This document shows positions 11,071 to 24,500 of a stretch of 64,000 nt of DNA, in pieces (position 1 is the stretch's first letter; the number at the start of each line of letters is the position of its first letter). This DNA is from Tubiluchus corallicola. Lineage: Eukaryota > Priapulida > Priapulimorpha > Priapulimorphida > Tubiluchidae. The stretch is from the NCBI GenBank assembly GCA_030141605.1, contig JAQGDQ010000441.1, positions 65,001-129,000 of the forward strand, written 5' to 3'. The notes beneath the pieces were generated by a model, which worked only from the letters and a program-made list of their open reading frames with translations, had not been told where the DNA came from and made no database searches. A program made the position numbers and the translations under genes.

Positions 11071-14000
11071 ATGTCGAAAGTTAAAAGAACGGTAGAAGAA
11101 TGTAAAGAAACTCAAAACCCTGAACTAGATTTAGTTGACAGAGGAATGTCGGCTTTTTCTGAAATTCCAGATTTGAGTAAGTCCCGCTTTAGGACTAGAA
11201 AAATTGCTGACTGAATCTGAATATGATTACAGATACTGCATCATTCCTTTAGGGATATTCCTGCAGCGCGTAGCATGTGCAACGATATAAACCACGTAAC
11301 ACTGACTAGTGTACATTTATATGATTCCTGTCCAACGTCAAGTCAAACTGTTATTTTGCTGCTCTAAACTTCACTATGTCCGATGCAGGTTGTTCCACTT
11401 GATGACTGAGCGTGGTACAAATAAACATTTAAAAAATTTTTATTGAAGTGATAGCATTGAAGGTTATATTGTGTGATTCTAGTGACTTGAAAAATTTACA
11501 ATGCTTCTATTAACACAAATGCTAGTGAATCTTAACAATAACCCGATTGGCTTCGTTGTGTAGAAAACTCATGATACATTTTGATTAATGTATTGTCATG
11601 ATACTTAAAATTTCTGAAATAATCTTGTTAGTTATCATCCTGTAAAATGTTACCGCTCCAAATTTTCTTGAAAGTCTCTGACCAATTCTATGATGTAGCT
11701 AAATAATCGTTGAAAACTATCATGTCAAACCCGAAACAAAACTCCATATCAACGTATAATTATAGCTTCCTCTGTACGATTCTGACCAGCAGTGTTCTGT
11801 TCATAGATTTTGCACTACAAAAGCTATCTAACAAAAGATAATAATAGCTTTATTGAGAAGACCTAACTTAGGACAAGAAAAGAGGTGCCTGAAGTAGGTT
11901 TCAGGAAAATCGCCTTAAAAAATAAAATATAATTTAGTTAGTGACTTGTGCACTATGAATGCTCTGATGTTTTTTCAAACTTTATTCAGTGTTATCTAAA
12001 CTTTTTTCGTCACAATGGCTGCGTCCAACGGTCATTGCAGAAGTTTAAATTTACATATTTTATACAGCGTTACTGCCGACACAAGCCCTGTATGCAAAAC
12101 GGCAGTATGTAAATGGTATAAAATTTCATGACAAATTTTTTATGCTTTAAGTAAGTGCCTTCAAGCATTTCTGTGGCTTTTGTATTTTGCAGTTTGATTC
12201 AGTTCCCTATTTGAAAGTTTTTTTAAATTTCTGTTTGGCTAGCTTACTTTTCACTTCATTTAATTTGTCTTTTATTATTTTTATTTAATATTATTGTTGT
12301 TATTTTGCATGTTTTTCTCATTTTGAGTTATACATGGACGATATGACAGCTTGAATTTTCATCATTTTTATATTCATTTGTACCACATTATTTGGCTTTT
12401 ACTTACCATTGCTTTTTCTTCATCATTTTCCTGGATGTTTACATATTTTTGATTGCATTTTCATCCTTCAGTTATTTAAAGTTGATTAGTGAATTTTAAA
12501 CAGATCAAGTTACTAAGTAAAATAGTAATAATGTCATTTCACTACTATTCATGAGTGAAATAGCTACAGTGTCATCCCAATAATCACATACATCCATTGA
12601 AGGATGGCTTGACTAGTTGACCTTCTTGGTCTTTCGCCATTCTATTTCCATTGTGATAATTAAATACATTTACTTGCCTCAGTTATATCATGAATATGGA
12701 AATAAATGCACATTTTGAATTGAATTGAATTTAAACCTAAACAGTTTTATTATTATTAGTTTATTAATTTTTATTAGTTTACTTTATTTATTTTTTTTAT
12801 TTTAGTGAGTCTGGTGCACATTACAAGATTGACACTGGCACATAACAAGTTAGAAGGTAAGTTTTCAAGTTTACTAAAATTCACAATTTATTGTTGTCAA
12901 TGCAGTTTCAATACTGAAAAGAACGCAGCATGTCGTCATTATCATTGCAGGCTCTGGAGGTACTTGATAATTAATATGATAACTGGCAAAGGCCCTGCAA
13001 AAAATTTTGCGTATAAATACACTTATAATCAATAATACGCAAACATCCTACATAGTCTTCATTTATAACACAAAGCCAGGTGCAGCAGCTTTTACTGAAT
13101 TAAAGTTATAAGGTTATAGACAGAGTATAATGGATGACGTCAGAACAATGGCCTTGCGTCAGCAGTTTTCCAAGGGAAATTTCCAAAAATAGAACATCTA
13201 ATTAACTCGTCAGTACTCCTTTTGGTGGACGTGTTCTAAAATATAGCCCATATCGTCGTGTAGCCCTGTTCTTCCTCTTTCTAAAGACACATATATCTCT
13301 TTTCTAGAGTCCCACCAGGCGCCGCTAGAACTTTTTTCCCGCATGCTGTTTGGTCAAAATTTCGAAAAAATCGCGAGTTGGGTCCGACTTGATAATTAAT
13401 GTGATAATGAAAGATAAGTACTTGAGACAAATATTCTATTTATGTCCTGTTCACTGAGCGCCACGTAAAGAATTTACAAAGTTAAATATCCTTTTTTATT
13501 TATAGCTGTTACACCACAACTTTATCAAAACTTTTAATTTACATAGTTAAAATCTTGTCAAACGACGGAGCTACTGCTGTCATCATTAGTGGTAAGTTTT
13601 TACAAACATACAACCAGTTTATATAAGCAGAGCCTACAATATAGAACATTATGCATTAATTACGTATTTAACAGAAGTAGGTAATGAATAAGCAGACCAG
13701 TAGAAAAGAAATTAATACAGTAAATTATGCACTAATTATGTATTTACAAAAGTCAAATAGGTAATGAATAAGCAGACCTATAGAAAATAAATTGATACAG
13801 TAACAAATAGCTAAGTCTTTGAAAATAAAGTTAAAGGAATTGAACTGTTTTGTATATTAACAGAAGGCTTGTTAGGGAACATAAATAAACTTTCTTTTAT
13901 CAATAAGTCCCAGTTATTTGTAGCTCTGGTCACAATGCTAAAATTATTGAAATCAGCTTTGTGGCCAGAGGCACAAAATATGGTCATCAATGTTGAATTG

Positions 14001-17000
14001 AGCAGAATTTTTTAATTTCTTGCCAGTTCTAGACGAAATACCCAAATATCCACAAATTCTTACTTTAAAGTGTCTTGATGTTTTACCTTGGTAAGCAGAA
14101 TTGTAGCTGCTGCGTTGAAATCTATAAATAATACCAGACTGTGAGAATGTGAGTATTTAAAAGTTTTAATGAAGTTGTGGTGTTTTAACTATAAATCCTT
14201 TTTTGAGGATGCTTTTAGATACTTGAGAACTATAGAGTTTTATAAAGAAAAATGCTTTATTCAGTTCACTTTATTTTCTACAGTTATTCCTCCAAACGTA
14301 GCGGAACTTTCTAACTTGGAGCATCTGAATCTCTTCAACAATCATATAGGCGTATGTATTTTTACCATTATATTGATTCAAACTTTTATAAAAAGACTCC
14401 CAAATGAATCTACGAAATGTCTTACTGTAGTCAGTTGTGTGTTAGTTCTTCACTTGTTTTAGTTATCGTTCTTAACTCCTTGAGGACTGTAAGCATTTGC
14501 TGCATTTTGCTGCATATAAAATTTCACAGTCATGCAGTACCAAAAAGTTTGACGTAGCGCTCCCAAAAAGCCCGACGTTTATTTCTCACGTCAATAGAGG
14601 GCAGCACAATGCAATAGGTTAACAAAACTCAAAAAGACGTTCGCAAGAAATTTCAAGGGAATTCTTTGTTTTCGTAAAATTACGATCGCATTTAACAACA
14701 TTCTTATGTTAAGAATCGTTTGTGAATTACATTGTAAGCCTGAAGACGTTGTTACGAAAAATCTTGCAAATAAAGCAGTTTGCAAGAAGCTTAGTGAATC
14801 TGCCCCCAATTTCAACTAGTCGAGTTTGCCTCAACTCCTTCAGGACCGTAAGCGTTTGCTGCACAGGTTCATGAAAAACCTCTTTCACTAAGCAGCCATT
14901 ATGTTATATTTGATAATTTTTGTAGGTTTCTACTCCTCACGCAATGGATTTTCATGCGAAATTATGTATGAAATGTATTTGTTTACCCTAGACAAATTAG
15001 AAATTTGATGAATGCACTGAAAAAAACTTTCAGTAACTGAAGTGTTTGCATTGTAACAATGTACAGTATCACTTGTGTGAAATCTGCTAATGCAGAAAAT
15101 TTCAACTATCCAGACACAACACTCCGATACACTTTGGCCTCAACTCTGCCCTATTTTTAAGGAGAAATTCCTGTTAAAAGATGTTAAAACGACCTTAATT
15201 TGTCCTTGGCTGATCGGTTGGTTTTTCCCGGAATAGCAGCAGAACACTACACAGTTTGGGCTGTAGCAAGTGTGCACCAGACTAAGCTACTCAATAGGCT
15301 AAGTTGGAATACCCGAAAAGGGCATGTTTTCTTAATTTTATCCAATTAAGTCATTTATAAATGTTTTAACAAATAGCATGATTGGTTAGCTAAGGTTCTC
15401 CTGAATATGACAGTACCTAATTTGTTATCATTTAGTTATGTCTGTGCTCATGCAGTAAAAGAAAAGTCATAGACCTTAAAAGACTTTGAATGGTGTGTTC
15501 TTGAAGGAGTTAATAAGTGGTTTATGTGCACTCTTTAGCAGTAGGCCCTGTGAAAGTCATGTTTGAGGTTGTAGATGAATCACTTTCTGGAAAAAGAATA
15601 AACAACTATTCTACATATTTGCACAAAACTGAAAAGCGTTTATTAGACTACATACACATATGTAGAATGACTGCCACACTGAACACTGACAGTTAGGTAA
15701 TAAGTAACATGAGTATAATGACTGCTGCACTGCACTGAGAGTTAGGCAGTGACTAGAAAGTAAATCCAGTCAGTATATATAGGTATAGGTGATTATGCAA
15801 ACTTGGCTTCAGAAAAACCAGTGAATATGCATTCACTGGACCGTACAATTATACTAGGGGTGAGTTTAGCTAGTAAAATGTGAAAGAATTAGTTCATAGA
15901 TGGCAGCACCTAAAAATATACAGTTACAATTTCCACAAGCCCTATGTATTTCAATTCCTGTGATAATTTCAGTTTCCGTAATGGGTTGTGTTTCATTTTT
16001 TGGAGTTGCTCATTATCTAAATATGTTTATTTGGATTTTAATTTAAGTGTAACAATGCTTCATCATATTATATGAATCACATTCTCATTGTGAAATTAAT
16101 TTTGAAAACACGTGTTAATCGTTTTTCAGGAAGTGCCTATTTCACTTTCGTCTATGCCCAAGCTTCGTATTCTTAACATGGGGTAAGTCACGCTTCATTT
16201 ATCATTTCGTAAATTTCAGGGAAGTTACCGAAACTGAATTTTCAAACCGAAACAGAAATTTATCAAAAATAGGAAATCGAACCGAAACATTTTTCCAAAA
16301 CCAACTACTATCAAAAGTGAAAAACTAATATTCTAAAATAATTAAGCAAATTATTTGTTTTTGTTTTTTTTAGTTTATTTGCTGTGACACAAAATTACTG
16401 ATACAAAACTCAATGAGGTTTTATAGTATAGAACCTCAAGTTTGTTGGAGTGGCTTACCTGACAAAAATTACAATGTGTTACAATGTTTTTGGATTTAAG
16501 TATCCTTAATAATTAATGTTTAACGATCATAATGCTTTATTAAACAAATTTTATTTTGTAGATATTTTGTTGCCTATATTTCATAAATTATAAAATTAAA
16601 CACGATTTTGCTCAAATAAATTCAAACTTGGTTTGATATTTCTGCTGATTGGGCCTGGAGACCCTAAAAGTTCGCATTGGTCAGCGCTGAAGATATGCCA
16701 CATTGCTGATAATGCTCATCACAAACTGTTAAGTGAACGAAATTTGCACTTTTGAACTATTTGAACTATTTTAGCCAAGATTTTTCAGCACTTTCTGACA
16801 TCTAGGAGAAAAGAAAAAGTAAATTGGATAAATACTAGTAAAATGTCGATAAAATGCTACGGAAAATTATCCAAGATTTAACCAAAAGTGTAATTATTGG
16901 CAAACCAAACCGAAAATTCCGTTTTTGCAACATCCCTGATAAATTTGCTCTCTAAATGAATGCTACATCAAGTACACCTTTTTTTGCTCTGTGTGAGAAA

Positions 17001-20000
17001 TGATGATTGATTAAACGGCCTAAGCAAAAAGGTCCATACATCTGGTTAATAGTAGCTTGAAATATCTGCTGTTTATACTGATCATGTGCGTATATATTTC
17101 AGAAGAACAGCACAGTATAAATTATTATGAAATTCATAAAAGTGGAATGCACAAACCTAAGTTGTAGCGTAGGACAAAATCAAGTTATGAAAATATGACG
17201 TTATTTTTACATCATCATGGTGTCATAATACAAGAGCCCAGGTTCATTTTGAACAAAATAACTTGTTCAGGGATGAGAATTTTCCGCGGATTCGCAGAAT
17301 TCCGAGTTTTTGGAAGACCAGTAGTGCCATTTTTGTTCATAAATTCATTGAGAAAATTTTTACGGACCCAGTACATTACTTCACAAACTGACCGCTAGTT
17401 GGCAGGCCGCCACTTTTTCATAGGAGCGGCCAGTACTTAGGCGTTTTTGAGACAATTTGGTATCATGTATCCTTGATTGTTGGGTATTTTAAATTATGAA
17501 TGAAACAAGGTAACTGATATTTTAAGTCCACTTAGAGGCTCTCTATGGTCACAAAATTGCAATTTGTTGCTGCCTCCGCTGCCTCCAAACCCCCGGCCTG
17601 TTTCAGAGTTTTTTGCAATTTGTCATTCTCATCCCTGATCATGGTGTCATAATACAGGAGTCCAGGTTCATTTTGAACAAAATAACTTGTTTCATTCAAC
17701 ACATCCAATCTGATTAACTTAAACGTGGTTTTTCAAAACATGCTGTGTCTTTCCTGTTTATGTCTGCAAGTTAACTGCGCATTAATCTCTTACTAAATGA
17801 CTTAACACTCAAAATGTACTTCACTGTGATTTGATCAGCATATTGCTCTACTGCGCTGTTTCTTCTGGGACACCCTGTATTTACTTTTTTGAACAATAAA
17901 TAATGTTCACAAAGAGGTGTAAACAGTAATAATGCTTGTGTAGGAGACTTCTGGAGATTAAGCAATGCATGGCATTTGCTACTATTTTTAGTTACTTTAC
18001 TAATACATCAGATAATTTGTCTAGTTCAAGGCCTGTTTTAGTTTAGCATCTGAGTGTTAATGTTCTACGATTAAACGTGTTTGGATCAAGGCCATTTTTG
18101 CTCTAATTTTTGCTAGAATTGTTAAAAAAACAATGAACCATGCACTGTGGGTAAATAATGTTGAGCTTGAAATGATTTGAGTTTTTTTTGTCACAAACGT
18201 GAAACCGTATGCTTGATTTTAGAATGAACCGACTGTACACTTTGCCTCGAGGTTTTGGCGCGTTTCCTGCGCTGGAAGTGTTGGATTTGACCTACAACAA
18301 CCTCAGTGAGAAGACTCTCCCGGCAAATTTCTTCATGATAAGTAAGTTTCTATTGAACATATTTGCTATTTTAGCCGGAGCGTTCAACGTAATTGAGTCA
18401 GAATTTGGTATTTTGGGATATTTTGTGAGAAAATGTATTCAAAGATGAGGAGTAAGTGGTCAGTCCTGCCATGTGGTGTTGTAGTGGTTGTTGTCATTGT
18501 TGCAGGGTTCTCCCGGTCAGGTAAAATCCTTGAAAATACAGGCTATCCTGGAAAGTCATGGAAAAGTCAGGGAAAATGATAATTTGGTAAAAAGTTAGGG
18601 AATATAATGTGAAAAGTCGGGGAAATTGGAAAGGGTTGCAAAAATAATCACCGTGAACTGATATTTTTCAGCAATTCGTGATAATGATTGGATTAAGAAA
18701 GTTTATTTAATTTCGTTAGTTTGATTTCGTTAGCACTACTGCAAGTGTGGCGGCACATTATATGTCGGCATATATGTGTGCGAATGTCCATGCACAAAAA
18801 TGTTTGAATATGTATAGTGGTCATCTGCCTATCTTGGCCATGGAAAATCAATATTTGGTGAGGGAAAAGTCCGGGAAATTTATCTTAAAATTCTGCAGAA
18901 ACGCTGTTGTTGTGGGAACAATAAAGTCAGACCACAGCTGCTGGATTTAACTTTCCTATTCTGTTAAACTATGGCCAAATCACGTTGAAAACACCGGTTC
19001 TCGTCTGATCATCGAAGTTAAGCAACCTAGAGCCTGGTTAGTACTTGGATGGGTGACCGCCTAGGAATACCAGGTGCTGTAGGCTTGCGGGATGACCACA
19101 CTGTATTTCGACACTAGGCGGAGGAGCTGCACAAGCAGCCAACGGCTAGATGGCGGAGGAGGTCAAGTGACCCAACAGCCATGTGTAGAGGAGTAAACCT
19201 TTCAAATCAGGAATGGAGCCCCGAAGGCGGACCAGTGCAGCATGCTCACTGACTCCGGCAGCTCCTGTAGCCAACCTGGTGCCAAACATATCACTCCACT
19301 TTTCTTTGGACTACACCAGCGAGGAAGAGAGGGGGTTCCTGTTGTCTGGGTAACTCAGGATCTCCATACACCTTGCTCAGGAGGCGTCCTGGAGACGTTC
19401 AAGGATCGGACTGCTCAGCAACAGTCGATGCTGCAGCTCCATCAATTTGATCAATAACTGACTCTCTTGGTGCACATTCCATTGTCCTCAGAGACACAAG
19501 GATGCAAACAACAACAATTCTGTTAAACAAAAGCCTGGCTGCAGTTTATAAACAAATCTCAGATCTCATCAGTCTTTAAAGATACTAAGTAAGGATATAT
19601 GTGTGCTTGCAAGCCAATACTTCCCACAAGTCGGCATAGTTAAAACTGTGCTATGATACTTCAAAACTGTGTTAAGAATTCAACAAAATTGGGTCAAATG
19701 TTTTTGTTTTTTATAAAAACGTACGGTAATATATTGGACTTTCATATTCTAGCATCAAATCATTAGAAGAATGTTAAAAAAATACTAAAAAATTAATTTT
19801 ATAATACCTTGCACTTTTCTCTGGCTAGAAACAAGTACTGCAGTTGTAAAAAACTCATATTTTCAAACTCAGATTGTAGCTCGAGGAAGCAGTCATTTTG
19901 CTTCAGATTTTTTCTTTTGCCAAGCCCAGATCTTCGTCAAGAAGAGTCATCTACTGGATTTAAACATAACTTCAATGTGCTCTTGTAAAGTCCATAGCAA

Positions 20001-21498
20001 CCACACTTTCGTACGGTTGCTAAGTGTTTTGCAGAGACGCGACAAAAAACAATGGTTAACTTTAACAGAGATTTTCTCAAGATTATGTTTTTCAGTGTGC
20101 AGCTGCACCTCAACTTCAATGTGGATTATCTCAGCTTAGAACTAACATAGAGCGATGAACTTGGTATCAAAATGATCCTCATGAAATGGAGATTCAGGAT
20201 GTGTGAATAACTAGAAAAACTTAATTGCCAACTTATGAACGTTTTTTGCTATGCAAGCACACATGATTTTTTGTTCTTCCCTTGGTTGCACTACAGTCTG
20301 TGTAAAATTGTCATTTTTCCTGCTTTGTTCAAGTTTTTATCCTCTTTATTTAGTAAATTAATCACCACAGAGTAACTTTTGCTGCTTTTCTAGCCACACT
20401 CCGTGCTTTGTACTTGGGAGACAATGAGTTCGAATATTTACCTGCCGAAATTGGAAACTTGAAATCCTTGCAAATCGTGAGTATCCTGTTTGAGTATCCT
20501 GTTTGTGTATTTGCTGTAATTACACTTACAAATTGAAGGTATTATACCTGTGTAATGCACGTAATCTTCTTTAATTCTCTTGCTAATCTTAACACAAAGT
20601 TTTGAGTGATGATGATGATAATATTATGTGTATTGTGTAGCTAACAGTAATTGCTCCCATGGTTGTTTTTTACTAAACTAAAGATAGATTAACAACATTT
20701 AAAACAGAACTAAAAACAAACTCCTAACTCACAAAAGACCCGTATATAGAAACGATGAAGTCAAATTCATCAGTAATTGGAAAATATAAAAAGAACGCAT
20801 AACCCTCTAGACTCAAAAATTCATCATAATATAAGTGTCTATATTATAAAAATATACGACTCGTACGCAAACGTACAACGGCAAAAAAGTAGCGAAAACT
20901 ATCAAAAACTATTGAAATTCACAATTTCATGAGTCACCATCATGTCATCATATAGACAAATTTCTAAATACGTAAAATAGTATTTTAATCTTTTTATTCT
21001 CATATATCAAAAAATGTCAAAAAACACTCAACACTCTAGATTTATAATATAGGTGTCTATAATGTAAAATTATACGACTCGTACGCATAATTACGTGACA
21101 AAAAAGTATCAAAAAGTATTAGAATTCACCATCTCTCATAAGTCATATAAGTTACATATGTATATTTCATCATATATATCATTCTTACTCATATACATGT
21201 GAACCTTTTTGCAATAATTTCAATTGATCATTTATCATATCTGTAATATCGTTCATATTAATTATCGTATTAATTCACATAATTTTATTTGTCGTCATGC
21301 ATACCATCATGTCATCACGTATGCAAATTTGTAGATATGTAATGTTGTATTTTAATGTTTTTATTTTTATGATTCTTAACTTAGACTAACTGGCACAACT
21401 GCACACTTCAGTCCGTCACTGACTGGTTATGCACTGATTTTATGCATGAAGTAATTTGTTTTACTCTGTACTAGTGTAGAATTTTTGCAATAAAGATT

Positions 21499-21537
<39 letters not shown>

Positions 21538-24500
21538 GAATTAAAAAAAATTGCTAAATGATTCATTAGCTGCAAGATCAGCTCAGCATGTCTGTTGAGT
21601 GATTGTCTGTTTGTTAGATAAAGTGTTATAAGAATTTGTATTAATACACTCCTGTTAAAATTTAGCATTATAAAAGACTTTAAATAGATGTATGCATAAT
21701 AATGACATACCAATCTGCCTACTCACGTGTTTCCTATGGAGAAGCCAATTTTTAGTCATTCTTGTGTTGCGTTAGCCGCAGTATAATTAAAAAAAGTTTG
21801 AGTATAGGGCTGAAATGCATATGTCTATTGAAAGTACAGTCATACCTCAGTTTTCGACCGTAATTCGTTCCTAAAAAGTGTTTGAAAACCGATTTGGTTG
21901 AGAACCGAATCATTTATTTCCATAAGAAATAATGTAAAAGCAAATAATCCGTTCTCAAGCACCAAATGAACTGTAAAGTATTACTAAAATGAAATATAAT
22001 AATGTAAAAATGTTTATTCAAATAGTAGATATGATATAATTGATACCAAGGACATAATAGAATTACTTAGAAAGAAAAACATAATTATTCCTGCATGAAA
22101 AAACCATACGTGTTAGTAGCAGTGTGGTGGTATACGTAGGCAAGAGCAGAAACACGTGTGACTACTCTCGGGCGGGGTCAGTTACGCTCAGCTCTACTCG
22201 GCTCACGGCGCACGTGCTCTTCACGTGTTTGGCGGTTGGTCGAGTACCGAAATTCTGGTCGAGAACGGAGACAATTTCAACTCGAATTTTCTGGTTGAAA
22301 ACCAATTTGTACGAGTACTGAGACGTTCGACAAGAATTTAGTCAGTTAGTATTTTCTTTGACCAACTCTGACTAAACTTTAGTTTTTGGCTAAAAATTAT
22401 ATAATCTAATAATAAGATCATTTAATTGCAGACAAATATGTTTCAGTAACTTCTATTGATTTTGTTGACTCACGAAAACATTAGTTAAGTAAAGTTTGCT
22501 GTGTTAACTTTATCGAAAAACTAACACTTTGTAATCTGGTAATTATAAATTACTAAAATTATTATCAACAATATGGTTGTATGAAAATTATGACTGTGTC
22601 TTTATTTTTTATGATTTTATAGCTGGTTCTTAGAGAGAATGACTTGGTTGCCTTGCCAAAGGAGATTGGAGAGCTTGTTAGATTAAGAGAATTGCACATT
22701 CAGGGAAATCGTTTGACTGTCTTGCCTCCTGAATTAGGTAATTGCTGTTAATCAAGGCAATTGATATTAATAAGCATTGTTGGCAGAACAATGAGCGATG
22801 TTAATAAGCATTGTTGGCAGAACAATTGCTTTAGAACATGTTTAGACATTTTCTTTTATTGTTCTTATCTTAACGGAAAACAGGATGATTTTTCATATAC
22901 TACCCCATTTTCAAATCCAATAAAAAGTATACATTTTAACACAATTAATACAGCAAAACCGTTTCTAATAATTAAATAATACATTAAAAATTTAATTAAC
23001 GGCGGGCGAGCCCAACTATTGATGACACACAAACTAACATAATTTTCAAAAGCGAAAATATTCCAGGAGCGTGTTGCGCGTGTTTGTGAAAGCGAAAATT
23101 GAAGTACAGTGCTACTGTAAACACATCTAGCACATCTGAACTGGGAAGTACAGCACCTGTTTTTTTGTGCAATGCATTTCCGAAATGCGGGCGCTAGTGT
23201 CCGTCCAACCAGCAAATTGCGAAATGCTTGTAGCAGTGAAAAACTAGAAGCGCGAACGTGAAATTATGTTTGTGTGGTAATAATTCTTTCACGTAAGTCA
23301 TTTCTGAAGAAATCGTATGTTTACTTTCAATATTTTAAAGAGTAGATTGTTCTGACCTGCAGTTTAAGATTGGCTCCGGTTTTGCTTTAATTTGTGACAA
23401 ATGTAATGTTTTTAATAAACAAAATTACTTCCTGTAATGCATGTATTCGACGTGAAAAATACTTAGAAAGTGGAATTTTAGTCTAGCACAAGTGAAGATA
23501 AAAGGTGCCCTTCAAACATGTTGCTTGTTAACACTATTGTAAATGTCACTGAAATAGTTGAAGGCTTGAATGAAATACTTTGAATGCACTAATTACTATG
23601 TTGTTATTACTAGGTAATCTAGATTTGGTTGGACACAGGCAGGTGGTAAAGATGGATGACAATCCCTGGGTTCCTCCAATAGCTGATCAGCTGCAAGTGG
23701 GCGTGTCCCATGTGATCGACTATATACGATCTGAAACTTATAAATAGTAAGTTTGCTATTGATAAATCAGCTATCAGAGGCATAGCAAGGTGGGGCTGAT
23801 GGGGGAGGGGGCAATCGTCCCCGGGCGGAAGGATTGAGAGGGTGCAAAATTCTTCAAGAGTTCAATGACTGTTAATTATTAATTACTAATCCGACTTTAA
23901 CGAAACAATTAAAAAAAGGGTTTCAAGCTACAACAAAATTACTTAGCCAGAGGTCACCGTAGCTGACTTAATTACTACATACAGCCTAGAAAAAAAGCTT
24001 AATGTTGTTATTTAATGGTGTGTGTAGGGTGTCGTGTGGCTCAGCAGATCAATAATTTCGGAAGAAACAGTGGCGTTTCTCTAAATGCAGATTGTATTAC
24101 TGCGAAAACCTGTAGTGTTCTGTATCTTTCATAATCTTTGCAGGTTTTAATGCCGGAGCTGAATGTTTAAGGACATTAGTGTTACGTGCAACTAATGCAT
24201 AGAAAAGAGTTACTCTGGGGCAGTAGCGCAAATCTTCTCAGAGTGATTGTTAGAAAAAATTCATTTATCTTTTTCTTCCTGTCACATAGAAAGAAGGAAA
24301 GTCGGGCTCAGGGTTACAAAAAATGTGCACAATTTGTGGCTTCACCAATTAAATAAATGATCAAAACAGTAAAAATGTAGGGCGTCAGAAGTTTTTTACC
24401 CCGGGCACCACCAGCACCTGCTACGCCATTGGTAGCATTGATATTGTAGAGAGAGTTCAAACATACGCTACACGTAAACTCTTTTAGGTGTAGCATAGAT

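Noticed and set aside
18970-19087. Functional 5S rRNA gene
   Set aside because: The 5S-like part is followed by a conserved SINE body instead of a T-run terminator, and has the same structure in three dispersed copies with a target duplication.
19242-19457. 71-residue frame in the SINE body, also seen near 42765 and 55002
   Set aside because: The frame recurs only because the SINE recurs; it is not conserved in length between copies and the element is pol III type.
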